From Candidatus Fermentibacterales bacterium (GTDB lineage Bacteria > Fermentibacterota > Fermentibacteria > Fermentibacterales > JAFGKQ01), in assembly GCA_016928495.1 (NCBI GenBank), contig JAFGKQ010000029.1, positions 1 to 12,726 of the forward strand: a stretch of 12,726 nt of DNA, written 5' to 3'. Under the pieces are notes generated by a model. That model ran no database searches, was not told the origin of the DNA, and saw only the letters and a list, made by a program, of their open reading frames with translations. The position numbers and the translations under genes were made by a program. Position 1 is the stretch's first letter; the number at the start of each line of letters is the position of its first letter. Shown in pieces: positions 1 to 7,222 of the stretch.

Positions 1-1537
1 GCAGAACCGCGATGGCCCTGCCGAGTCCGACATCCCATCTCCGGACCCTGAACCAGCCCCGCGACTTCCAGTGCCCCACGAGCGACGGCACGAGAGTCAG
101 GCAGACCAGGTAGGATGCGGCAAGCGTGGATGCCACGGTGAAGGCGAAGGGCCTGTAGTAGAGCCTGAGCGTGCCCTGGCTCGCAAGGAGGGGCACGAAG
201 GCGACCATGGTAGTGAGGATGCCGCCGAGGACGGGCAGCGCAACCTCCCTCGCGCCGATCTCGGCAGCCTTCAGGGGCTCCAGCCCCTGCCGCCTCCTGT
301 AGCCTATGGACTCCATCACGACCACGGCTCCGTCCACCAGGAGGCCGAACGCGATGGCCAGGGCGCTGAGGGTCAGCACGTTGATGCTGTAGCCGACCAG
401 GTAGACGGCCGTCACTGCCAGGGCAGCGGAGAACAGGATCGAGCTGAGTATCAGAGGGGTCGACTGGAACCGCGGGTTGAGCAGCAGAAGCACCAGGATG
501 ATCCCGCCAAGGCTGAGCAGGGCCCTCCAGGAGAGATCACCAAGGTCCTCCCTGATGCTCTCGGTGCCGTCCTCGGTGATCTCGAGCCCTACCCCCTCCG
601 GCAGCTCGCCCTGGAGCTCGCGTACCTCGGACCTGACGCTGCCGGCGACCCTTACGGCATTGCTGCCGGGAGACCGGTCCACCTGAAGGCTGATCTGGTC
701 CAGCCCGTTGTAGCGGAAGATGCTCTGCCTGTTCTCGTTGAACTCCTGGACTATGCGATTGGAGATGTCGCCCAGCGTGACGAAGCGGGAGCCGCGGACG
801 GCCACCACCATCCTGGAGAAGTCCCGGATGGTCGAGGGCAGGGTGCTCACCCTGATCACGGTCTCGAGGCCCGAGGAATCCACTGCGACCCCGACGTTGC
901 GGTCTATCAGGCCGGACCTTATCCCCTCGGCGACCTCCGAGAGCGTCAGGTCGAGTGCCCGCATCGTCTCCAGGTCTACGTCGACCACGATCTGCTCTTC
1001 CCCGAGTCCCTCTATGAAGACCGAGCTGACACCCTCCAGTCTCTCGAGCCTCGGCTTGATCACGTCCTCGGCCAGCGCGACCAGAACGGTCTTCTCCGCC
1101 CCCGTAAGTGCGTAGATGAGGAAGCCTTCGCTCTCCATCTCCCTGGGGACTGACTGGCTCACCGTCGAGGGCAGGACGCCGTCGGGAAGGTCCTCGCGGA
1201 TGAGGGAGATTCGCTCCGTGAGCTCCATTGCCGCGACATCCATGTCGGTGCCCTTGGCGAACGAAACGGTCACCATGCTCTGGGAGGCCTCGCTCCTCGA
1301 GGAGATCTCCTCGACTCCCTCGACCTGTCTGGCTACCTCCTCGATGGGCCTGGTGAGCTGTTCCGTGACGGCCTCGGGCGCGGCCCCCTGCCAGATGGTC
1401 ACGACGTTGAGCGAGGGCAGCGTCGTCTCGGGGGTGCCCTCTATGGGTATCCTGGTGAAGGAAACCGCTGCCAGGAGCAGCAGGGCCGCGAAGACCACGG
1501 ACGTGCCTCTCGGACGGTTGAGGACTGTCCTAATCAT
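1..1537 (-). CDS. RND-family efflux permease, N-terminal part (runs off the left edge)
   Basis: This is the first 512 codons of a second inner-membrane RND (resistance-nodulation-division) transporter, a proton-driven exporter. It starts at ATG 1535-1537. Visible in order are an N-terminal TM helix (about residues 12-28), the porter-domain opening with the family-typical WQGAAPEAVTEQ near 49-60, a long periplasmic porter region, then TM helices from about residue 340. TM4 carries LLVDGAVVVME with Asp402; the AcrB-type second Asp of the proton relay is Gly403 here. A single relay Asp also occurs in CusA-like and other RND branches, so this does not imply inactivity. The start lies inside the end of the upstream RND gene (8-nt overlap, ATGATTAG), and only a distant GGGAG precedes it, so translation is probably coupled. 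The second porter half and TM7-12 lie outside the window. Substrate cannot be told. Confidence 0.93.
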   Translation of the reverse strand, partial: MIRTVLNRPRGTSVVFAALLLLAAVSFTRIPIEGTPETTLPSLNVVTIWQGAAPEAVTEQLTRPIEEVARQVEGVEEISSRSEASQSMVTVSFAKGTDMDVAAMELTERISLIREDLPDGVLPSTVSQSVPREMESEGFLIYALTGAEKTVLVALAEDVIKPRLERLEGVSSVFIEGLGEEQIVVDVDLETMRALDLTLSEVAEGIRSGLIDRNVGVAVDSSGLETVIRVSTLPSTIRDFSRMVVAVRGSRFVTLGDISNRIVQEFNENRQSIFRYNGLDQISLQVDRSPGSNAVRVAGSVRSEVRELQGELPEGVGLEITEDGTESIREDLGDLSWRALLSLGGIILVLLLLNPRFQSTPLILSSILFSAALAVTAVYLVGYSINVLTLSALAIAFGLLVDGAVVVMESIGYRRRQGLEPLKAAEIGAREVALPVLGGILTTMVAFVPLLASQGTLRLYYRPFAFTVASTLAASYLVCLTLVPSLVGHWKSRGWFRVRRWDVGLGRAIAVL

Positions 1538-4500
1538 GGGCGCGGCGAAGGGCTCCCTTTCCTCCGGCCACCAGCAGGTAGAGCATGGGAACGAGGACCA
1601 GCGTGAGCAGGGTAGCAACGCTTATGCCCCCGATGATCGCTATGGCCAGAGGCTGCCTGAGGCTGGCTCCGGCGCCTATGCCCAGGGCCATCGGGAGAAG
1701 CCCGAGCACGGTGGTGACGGTGGTCATGATGACGGGCCTGAACCTGTCCCTTGCGGCCCTCAGCACCGCATCCACCGGAGCGGCTCCCTCCCGCCTCACC
1801 TGGGAGATGCGCTCGACCAGCAGTATGCCGTCGTTGACGACTATGCCCGACAGCACCACCAGCCCGATGCCGGAGAGGGCGTTCCAGCTCTGGCCGGCCA
1901 GCCAGAGGGCGGCCACGACCCCGATTATGCCCATCGGTACCGTGAACATTATCACGAAGGGCTCCCGGAAGGACTCGAACTGGGCAGCCAGAAGGACGTA
2001 GACCAGCCCGACGGCAAGCAGGGCGGCAAACAGCAGCCCCTCGGTCGTCCTCTCCATCTCCTCCATCTCCGGCCCCATCCTCAGGGAAACGGGCACCCCG
2101 GCGAGAAGCGACTCGCCCAGAGCCTCGACCCCCCTGGCGAGCCCTGCCAGGTTGCTGCCGGTGGCCTCGATGCTCAGAGCGACCGCCCTGTTGCCCTGGT
2201 AGTGCTCGATGAAGCCCGGCGTCTGCCTCCTGTCCCACTCGACAAGCCTGGAGACCGGCACCAGCCCGCCCGACGTGGGCAAACAGCGATTCAGCAGGCT
2301 CTCGAAGGCAATGCCCTCACCGGCGCCGGTGAGCAGAAGCACGTCCACCCTCTCGTCCTGCCGGTAGTAGGTGGTGGCCGGCATGCCGCGGGCCATGCTC
2401 TCCACGAAGTCCCCGATCTCCCCGGCACTGACGCCGAGAAGCTCGAGGAGCTGCTGATCCACTCTCAGCACTATCTCCGGCGTGCCCTCGAGATAGTCCG
2501 GGTCGGCCTCCCTGACGGCGGGAAGAGCCTCCGCTCCCGCGGCCAGGGCCTCGGCGGCCAGCCGGTCCACCTCGAGGAGCTCGCCCTCGACGAAGACGGT
2601 GAGGTCGCTGCCTCCGCCCAGTATCTCGCCGAGAAGGGTCTCCCTCTCTTCGACGAGCAGATCGAAATCGTAGAAGGACTGCCATGCGTCGCGCAGAAGG
2701 GGCGCCGCTCGGGCCGCCTCCTCCGTGCCCGAATAGGAAGCGGTCAGCACGGCATCCACGCCCTCCTCCGCCCTTACGCCCAGCCTTGCCCAGACACTGC
2801 CCGCACCCGACTCCAGACAGAGGTCGACGGCCGTCTGCGAGAGCCCGACGAGCTGCTGCATCGAGGTCCCGGGCGGAGCGGAGAAACGCAGGTCAAGCTG
2901 ATCGACAGGCACGGATGGCAGGAGCTGCATCGGCAGCAGGGTCGCGCCGACGAGCGCGACACCCAGCACGCAGACCGCGACGAGCAGCACCAGTCCCGGA
3001 CGGCGCATCAGCAGCCGTAGCCACTCGGAATAGGAGTGCTTCAGCCTGCCCGTCGTGTCCTCGAAGCCCTTCTTCCTGCCTACTCGGGCTGCAAGTGAAG
3101 GGATCAGCGTGACCGCGACGAGAAGGCTCGCAAGCAGGGCGAAGCCCACCGCGAGGGCCTGGTCCCTGAAGAGCTGACTGGCAATGCCCTCGAGGTACAC
3201 GACGGGGAAGAACACGATGATCGTGGTGAGCGTGCTGGCGGTGATCGCCTTTCCCACCTCGCCCGTGCCGGACCTGGCAGCCTCGAGCCTGCCCAGGCCT
3301 TCCTCCCGCCTGCGGTAGATCGCCTCGAGGACCACGACCGCGTTGTCGACCAGCAGGCCGGTCCCCAGGGCGAGCCCGCCCAGGGACATCACGTTTATCG
3401 TGACGCCGCACAGATGGAGCAGGAAGAGAGCCAGGGCTATGCTGAGCGGAAGAGACAGGCCCAGGATAAGGGGGCTCTTCCAGTCCCTCAGGAAGAAGAA
3501 GAGCACACCGAAGGCCAGCAGCGCTCCTATTATCAGCGCCTCCACCACGCCGCCCACCGAGTCGGTTATGAACTCGGCATCGCTCTGTATGACCTCGAGG
3601 GTGATCTCGGGATACTCCGCCCGGAGCTGGTCGAGTATCTCCCCGACGTCTCCGGCTACCTCGACCGTGTTGGACTCGGCCATCTTCCTGACGAGGAGGA
3701 TCAGGCACCTGTCCCCGTTGAAGCTGGCCCACTCGGTGGGGGGCTTCTCCTCGAGACTGACCTCGGCTACGTCGCGCAGCAGCACCGGGCTGCTTCCCCT
3801 GAAGCCTATGACGGTGCTCTCGACATCGCTGAGGTCCCTGAACTCGCCGTCGAGGGAGAGGAAGAACTCCTTCTCGCCGTCGCGAACCAGGCCGCCGGGC
3901 AGGGTGAGGTTGGCGCCGGTGAGGGCCATGGAGATGATCTGCGGGTCGAGGTTGAGCTCCTCCACGGCGCCATCCCTCAGACGGACGTAGACCCCGGGGT
4001 CGGCCCCGCCCTCGAGCTCACAGGCGGCAACGCCGTCGATCTGCTCGATCCTGGTGGTGATGACCCTCCTCGCGAAGTCGCTGGTCTCGGTCCAGTCGCC
4101 CTCACGGGTGAGAAGGATCTCCATGAAGGGCCTTCGGGAGGGATCGTACTCGACCAGAGTCGGCCTGCCGGCATCGTCGGGCAGCCCCCAGCTCGCGATG
4201 TCGAGCTTCTCGCGGACCTCCAGCCGGGTGAAGTCCATCCTGGTTCCCCAGTCGAACTCGAGGGTAATGCGGCTCCTGTCGCCATAGGAGCGCGAGGTGT
4301 AGCCGCGGAGGCCCCTGACCCCGGCGAGCGACTCCTCGAGTGGATCCGTCACCAGACGCTCGACCTCGTAGGGGCTTGCGGAGGGGAAGGTGGTCTCGAT
4401 CGTCAGCCTGGGGTACTCGATGCTGGGAAGCAGGTCCACCGGCATCTTGAGAACCGCTATGGCACCCAGGACCGCCGCGACCACACTGAGAACGGTCAGG

Positions 4501-4538
4501 GCTACGGGGCGGGAAATGGCCGAGTCTGTGATCTTCAT
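1530..4538 (-). CDS. RND-family efflux permease, complete (HAE1/AcrB-like)
   Basis: This is a complete 1002-aa inner-membrane RND transporter, slightly shorter than AcrB-type pumps (about 1030-1050 aa). It has TM1 at about residues 12-31, a first porter half (about 40-330), TM2-6 (about 333-483), TM7 (about 513-535), a second porter half (about 540-830) and TM8-12 (about 833-990). The family motif FPSASPYEVE is at 51-60. TM4 has GLLVDNAVVVLE with Asp398-Asn399, where AcrB has Asp-Asp. TM10 has GIVVNDGILLVE (898-909), with Asn902 in the place of the AcrB lysine. Such substitutions are common in the wider HAE1 family. ATG 4538 is preceded by GGGAG three bases upstream. It is the first gene of a two-RND unit. 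No membrane-fusion or TolC-like gene flanks it inside the window, so its partners must lie past the left edge or elsewhere. Substrate unknown. Confidence 0.95.
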   Translation of the reverse strand: MKITDSAISRPVALTVLSVVAAVLGAIAVLKMPVDLLPSIEYPRLTIETTFPSASPYEVERLVTDPLEESLAGVRGLRGYTSRSYGDRSRITLEFDWGTRMDFTRLEVREKLDIASWGLPDDAGRPTLVEYDPSRRPFMEILLTREGDWTETSDFARRVITTRIEQIDGVAACELEGGADPGVYVRLRDGAVEELNLDPQIISMALTGANLTLPGGLVRDGEKEFFLSLDGEFRDLSDVESTVIGFRGSSPVLLRDVAEVSLEEKPPTEWASFNGDRCLILLVRKMAESNTVEVAGDVGEILDQLRAEYPEITLEVIQSDAEFITDSVGGVVEALIIGALLAFGVLFFFLRDWKSPLILGLSLPLSIALALFLLHLCGVTINVMSLGGLALGTGLLVDNAVVVLEAIYRRREEGLGRLEAARSGTGEVGKAITASTLTTIIVFFPVVYLEGIASQLFRDQALAVGFALLASLLVAVTLIPSLAARVGRKKGFEDTTGRLKHSYSEWLRLLMRRPGLVLLVAVCVLGVALVGATLLPMQLLPSVPVDQLDLRFSAPPGTSMQQLVGLSQTAVDLCLESGAGSVWARLGVRAEEGVDAVLTASYSGTEEAARAAPLLRDAWQSFYDFDLLVEERETLLGEILGGGSDLTVFVEGELLEVDRLAAEALAAGAEALPAVREADPDYLEGTPEIVLRVDQQLLELLGVSAGEIGDFVESMARGMPATTYYRQDERVDVLLLTGAGEGIAFESLLNRCLPTSGGLVPVSRLVEWDRRQTPGFIEHYQGNRAVALSIEATGSNLAGLARGVEALGESLLAGVPVSLRMGPEMEEMERTTEGLLFAALLAVGLVYVLLAAQFESFREPFVIMFTVPMGIIGVVAALWLAGQSWNALSGIGLVVLSGIVVNDGILLVERISQVRREGAAPVDAVLRAARDRFRPVIMTTVTTVLGLLPMALGIGAGASLRQPLAIAIIGGISVATLLTLVLVPMLYLLVAGGKGALRRAHD

Positions 4539-4617
4539 GTTCTCCCGGTCGCTACTGCCCGCAGGCTGCCATCGGGCGCCGGGGCCGGGGCAGAGCTTGC
4601 GCTGGTGTGCTGGGCAA

Positions 4618-4643
4618 GGCCTCGGGGCTCATGGCCCGGGGCC
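4618..4643. other. GC-rich hairpin upstream of the RND pair
   Basis: Left arm 4618-4626 and right arm 4635-4643 form a 9-pair stem around an 8-nt loop. Read on the plus strand all pairs form (one T-G wobble); read on the minus strand the same position is a C-A mismatch. No T-run follows on either strand. It sits in the 168-bp gap between the zinc-ribbon gene and the first RND gene. It may be an mRNA structure in the RND leader or chance pairing in GC-rich DNA. I see no convincing promoter in this gap. Confidence 0.25.
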
Positions 4644-4664
4644 TCAGTCACTACCCCGCGGATT

Positions 4665-4698
4665 CCGACGGGTTCCGCGCCTCGAAAGGCCCGTCCGG
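4665..4698 (-). terminator. Possible terminator after the zinc-ribbon gene
   Basis: Starting 8 nt past the TGA stop at 4707-4709, the minus strand can fold a two-part hairpin. The outer arms are CCGGACGGG (4690-4698) and CCCGTCGG (4665-4672), with one bulged base. The inner hairpin is GCCT-TTCG-AGGC (4679-4690), with a stable UUCG-type loop that shares one base with the outer stem. There is no U-tract, so intrinsic termination is doubtful. The structure could instead protect the 3' end or allow partial read-through into the RND genes. Confidence 0.3.
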
Positions 4699-4706
4699 TG
4701 TCCTGA

Positions 4707-5771
4707 TCACCTCTTCCTGAGGAAGGCGGTCCAGAGGCCGTAACCCACGGCGATCGCGGCAAAGACGATCGAGCCGATCCACCCTCCGTCCTTCACCAGC
4801 AGGGCCGAGAGCACTGCCAGTATGGCCATGTAGATGGAGAGCATCGTTACCTTGGACCAGGGGCCGACCGGCGCCTCCCCGGCTATGATGTCCCCGGTGT
4901 TGCCGTTCACGAGAACATGGTAGGGACTGCCCTCCCACTGGTACTCGAACTCCCAGAGCGGCACGTAGACCAGGTCCACCCCCAGGACACTGACGGTCGT
5001 GTCGCAATCGGTGATCCTGGTTGCGCGGCTCTTCGCCTTGTCGGCATGCAGGTTGATCACATCGTTCCTGGCCAGGTCCTCGGCGCGCTTCTGGGGGATC
5101 TGGCCGTTGAGTATCTTCATGCCCCTGATCTTCTCGAGGTCGAACTCCTCCCTGCCCTCGAGAAGATCCGTCTTCCCGCTGGAGGACGAGCCCATTCCGA
5201 ATCCCAGGAAGAACCTGCCCCAGTCCGCCTTTACCTTCGGGCGCCCCGGCTTCAGGGCCTCCATGCCCCAGAGGCTGGCCTCGTCCTCGCGGGCGTAGAT
5301 GGGCCAGCTATACTCCTCGGTGAACTGCCCGCTCGCCGGCTCCCAGTACTCCTCGCGCTTCTGCTGCTTGCCCGAGCCGACCGTGCGGGTCTTCTTGTTC
5401 ATGCCCCGCCAGTTGGTGGTGGCCGTGTTCTTCACCACCCAGAAGGGCAGCACCAGGCCATCCGAGCCGGTCCACCTGGCGGTGTCGGCCAGGTTGCGGG
5501 CCTTGAACATGCCCTTCTTCATCCAGGCGAAGATCTTCGCCCGGGCGCCATCCTCGTTGTGCTGCGCCGGGAGCACGTAGTGCGACTCGACCCTGACTAT
5601 CTTGTCGAAGCCGGCGATCATGCTGGTTGTGCCGCAGTAGCCGCACGTGAGAACCGACTCGCCCTCCAGATAGGGCACCGGGGCTCCGCAGTTGGTGCAG
5701 CTTATCTCACCCCTGCCCGCCGGGGAGGGCTCTGCAGGGCCCTGCGCTACGCCTTCGCCGTCGTTCTCCAT
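4707..5771 (-). CDS. Membrane-anchored zinc-ribbon protein of unknown function
   Basis: This 354-aa protein has an N-terminal zinc ribbon, CTNCGAP at Cys25/Cys28 and LTCGYCG at Cys43/Cys46, and probably two C-terminal TM helices (about 309-325 and 331-349) ending in LRKR. A long soluble middle section is rich in Trp and Lys. Residues 270-300 read as a 'PLWEFEYQWEG...VNGNTGDIIAGEAPV' segment. This resembles proteins usually annotated as TFIIB-type zinc-ribbon-containing, where a P.W....Y.G.....VNG.TG...G..P motif recurs. No enzymatic motif is visible. The hydrophobic tail suggests a membrane anchor with the ribbon on the cytoplasmic side (inference). ATG 5771 has AAGGA about 12 nt upstream. 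It is transcribed in the same direction as the RND genes but is separated by 168 bp with hairpins, so joint transcription is uncertain. Similarity is by pattern recall, not a search. Confidence 0.85.
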   Translation of the reverse strand: MENDGEGVAQGPAEPSPAGRGEISCTNCGAPVPYLEGESVLTCGYCGTTSMIAGFDKIVRVESHYVLPAQHNEDGARAKIFAWMKKGMFKARNLADTARWTGSDGLVLPFWVVKNTATTNWRGMNKKTRTVGSGKQQKREEYWEPASGQFTEEYSWPIYAREDEASLWGMEALKPGRPKVKADWGRFFLGFGMGSSSSGKTDLLEGREEFDLEKIRGMKILNGQIPQKRAEDLARNDVINLHADKAKSRATRITDCDTTVSVLGVDLVYVPLWEFEYQWEGSPYHVLVNGNTGDIIAGEAPVGPWSKVTMLSIYMAILAVLSALLVKDGGWIGSIVFAAIAVGYGLWTAFLRKR

Positions 5772-5809
5772 GGAGGCTCGCTTTCCTTGGTGAGGGGCCC
5801 TTCACGACC

Positions 5810-5838
5810 TTTGTAGCAACACCGGCGGGGTTTCGCAA
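5810..5838 (-). promoter_or_regulatory. Sigma70-like promoter for the zinc-ribbon gene
   Basis: On the minus strand TTGCGA (5833-5838) and TACAAA (5810-5815) are separated by exactly 17 nt; each matches 4 of 6 consensus bases. Transcription would start near 5803, about 32 nt before the ATG at 5771. It lies downstream of the porin terminator, as expected for an independent promoter. Support is by sequence only. Confidence 0.4.
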
Positions 5839-5920
5839 CGCCCGCGACCCGGCGGGGCGCGCCCAGGGGCTAAACTACTCCACGCGGGGCCGCTCGTCCA
5901 CGGAAAACGCCGGAAAGCTC

Positions 5921-5947
5921 GAAGGGCCCGGCGGAACCGGGCCCTTC
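5921..5947 (-). terminator. Terminator hairpin after the porin gene
   Basis: This is a perfect 11-bp inverted repeat, GAAGGGCCCGG (5921-5931) and CCGGGCCCTTC (5937-5947), with a 5-nt loop; a C-G pair at 5920/5948 extends it. It begins 33 nt past the porin stop at 5981-5983. On the minus strand the stem is followed by GAGCTTTCC and later CGTTTTCC, so the U-run is weak. Position and perfect pairing make it the most convincing terminator in the window. No plus-strand gene ends here. Confidence 0.7.
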
Positions 5948-5980
5948 GGCTTGCTCTTGCGACGGTCTGGACTCGAAGCC

Positions 5981-7024
5981 CTAGAACTTCATCCTCCAGT
6001 TGAGGTAGATGTCGGTGTAGCCGTCCATGTCCTCGAACTCGTAGCTGTAGTTCCTCGCACCGATCTGCAGCGTGTTCATGCTGGTCATGTGGAGGTTCAG
6101 GCAGAAGTCGATGGCGCCATAGTTGTCCTCGGGATCGCCAGCGCCCTCGGGCAACTGCGTGGCCGGGTCGACCTGCTCGTAGCGGACGGCAGGCTGGACA
6201 CCGGTGAGGATCCAGGCGTTCTCGACGCCGAAGTTGGCGTTGAGCTCGACGGTGTAGATACCGGCGCTCTTCGTCTCGGTGCCCGTGACCTCGGGACCCC
6301 ACCAGCCAAGGCTGAGGTACTCGGCGATGAAGCCGACGTCGATGCTGGGGCTGGCCGGGTAGTCGACGACTGCGTAGCCGCCGAAGCCGTTGGTGCTGAA
6401 GGTCTCGGTGGTGTCGGCAGGGTCATCGGCGCTGTACATCGCGAAGGAGCCGCCGATCTCCACCCACTCGGCCGGCATGGCCCAGCCATGGAGATGGACC
6501 ATCTTGTTGCTGTCGTTCTCCATCTGGTTGGCGCCGGAGCCGTTGGTGTAGGTGAGGTCTATGCCGCCCATGCCGAAGTCGGTCAGGAGGCCGAAGCCGA
6601 TGTCACGGCCGCCGTAGATGCCGAAGCCGGCATAGTCGGTGTAGAGAGGACGGTGAAGGAACCGGAGGCCCGAGCCGCTCTCGAGGTAGCCGTAGCCTAT
6701 GGGCTGCTTGAACTGGCCGCCCTGCAGGCAGACCTGGTCGGAGAAGTGGAGGTTGAGGTAGACGTCCTCCAGGTGGATGACGCCATCGTAGCTGTAGAGC
6801 TTGGCCTCGACCTTGGCGTCCAGGTAGTCGTTGACCATGGGAAGCCAGGCCAGGTCGGTCATGGCGAAGAACTCCATGTCCGGATCGGCGTCTTCCATGC
6901 CGTACATGTAGGCCGTAGCGAAGCTATAGCCCTTGAACTTCCAGAGCTCGCTCCCGCCGGTGGCGAACTCGCCGGCCAGAGCCACAAAGGTAACCGCTAT
7001 GAGCGCAACGAGTGCGTATCTCAC
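5981..7024 (-). CDS. Outer-membrane porin, phosphate-selective porin O/P-like
   Basis: This is a 347-aa outer-membrane beta-barrel. It starts at GTG (7022-7024), with AGGAGG eight bases upstream. Residues 1-17 are a typical signal peptide with likely cleavage after Ala-Leu-Ala at 15-17. The body alternates polar and hydrophobic/aromatic residues in short strands, with acidic loops. The last strand (YTDIYLNWRMKF) ends in Phe347, the usual signal for barrel insertion by the Bam machinery. Residues 103-127 (GGQFKQPIGYGYLES then RFLHRPL) match the pattern seen in OprO/OprP-type porins. At 347 aa it is somewhat shorter than OprP. Anion or phosphate selectivity is not shown: the loops are acid-rich, so the cargo could be something else. 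Two cysteines (99 and 308) are uncommon for this class. It is monocistronic, with its own promoter and terminator. Confidence 0.85.
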   Translation of the reverse strand: MRYALVALIAVTFVALAGEFATGGSELWKFKGYSFATAYMYGMEDADPDMEFFAMTDLAWLPMVNDYLDAKVEAKLYSYDGVIHLEDVYLNLHFSDQVCLQGGQFKQPIGYGYLESGSGLRFLHRPLYTDYAGFGIYGGRDIGFGLLTDFGMGGIDLTYTNGSGANQMENDSNKMVHLHGWAMPAEWVEIGGSFAMYSADDPADTTETFSTNGFGGYAVVDYPASPSIDVGFIAEYLSLGWWGPEVTGTETKSAGIYTVELNANFGVENAWILTGVQPAVRYEQVDPATQLPEGAGDPEDNYGAIDFCLNLHMTSMNTLQIGARNYSYEFEDMDGYTDIYLNWRMKF

Positions 7025-7032
7025 GGGAACCC

Positions 7033-7038
7033 CCTCCT
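7033..7038 (-). promoter_or_regulatory. Ribosome binding site fixing the porin GTG start
   Basis: AGGAGG on the minus strand lies 8 nt before GTG at 7022-7024, ideal spacing. It supports the non-ATG start, which is also the point from which a complete signal peptide is read. Confidence 0.8.
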
Positions 7039-7098
7039 GCTAGGTTTCGGGCGGCCGCCACCCTGGCTGCCTCCCGGTTGTCAACCTGTGAGCCACAT

Positions 7099-7112
7099 CC
7101 GGAACTTTCCGG
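7099..7112. promoter_or_regulatory. Palindrome over the porin transcription start (candidate operator)
   Basis: CCGGAA (7099-7104) and TTCCGG (7107-7112) form a perfect inverted repeat with a 2-nt centre. It begins 2 nt past the porin -10 box and covers the predicted start site near 7108. A dimeric repressor bound here would block porin transcription; as RNA it could form only a tiny hairpin. No regulator gene is adjacent. A second small palindrome, GGTTG-T-CAACC, lies at 7076-7086 in the leader. Confidence 0.4.
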
Positions 7113-7114
7113 GG

Positions 7115-7143
7115 TATATACAACCAGTAGGTGAAGATATCAA
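7115..7143 (-). promoter_or_regulatory. Sigma70-like promoter of the porin gene
   Basis: On the minus strand TTGATA (7138-7143, 5 of 6 to consensus) and TATATA (7115-7120, 4 of 6) are separated by 17 nt. The predicted start near 7108 gives a leader of about 84 nt before GTG 7024. It stands out as an AT-rich island in GC-rich DNA. Confidence 0.65.
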
Positions 7144-7146
7144 GTC

Positions 7147-7176
7147 TTGCCGTGTAACGGGGTGGCAGACTAGAAT
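7147..7176 (+). promoter_or_regulatory. Promoter candidate for the prepilin peptidase gene
   Basis: TTGCCG (7147-7152) and TAGAAT (7171-7176) are 18 nt apart, matching 4 and 5 of 6 consensus bases. Transcription would begin near 7183. Its -35 box lies only 3 bp from the porin -35 box on the other strand. A competing -10-like TATACT at 7210-7215 has no recognisable -35 and would give an almost leaderless message. Confidence 0.4.
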
Positions 7177-7222
7177 CTCCCCGTCCGGTCAGCTCACTGA
7201 CGTTTAACATATACTAAACATT

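Noticed and set aside
71-1153. Plus-strand open frame of 360 codons at the left end
   Set aside because: Antisense to the truncated RND permease, and its translation has no recognisable domain.
1116-3020. Long plus-strand open frame (634 codons) across the two RND genes
   Set aside because: It is antisense to well-supported RND genes. Its translation is rich in Gly, His, Pro, Gln and Arg without any family motif, as expected from a GC-rich codon shadow.
3414-4706. Plus-strand open frame of 430 codons
   Set aside because: Antisense to the complete RND permease; no domain signature, and low-complexity Gly/Glu/Leu-rich composition.
4535-4762. 75-codon minus-strand frame filling the gap before the RND gene, with its stop overlapping the RND ATG
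   Set aside because: The ATGA overlap is tempting, but the translation is Pro/Ser/Gly-rich with no motif, begins inside the zinc-ribbon gene and has no clear ribosome site. It does not resemble an adaptor protein.
7076-7086. TTGACA on the minus strand in the porin leader as an alternative -35
   Set aside because: No acceptable -10 is found 16-18 nt downstream; the TTGATA/TATATA pair is better placed.
5951-7207. Plus-strand open frame of 418 codons covering the porin gene and the divergent promoter region
   Set aside because: Its Val/Glu/Ala-rich repetitive translation mirrors the alternating strands of the porin on the other strand. The porin has the signal peptide, ribosome site, promoter and terminator.
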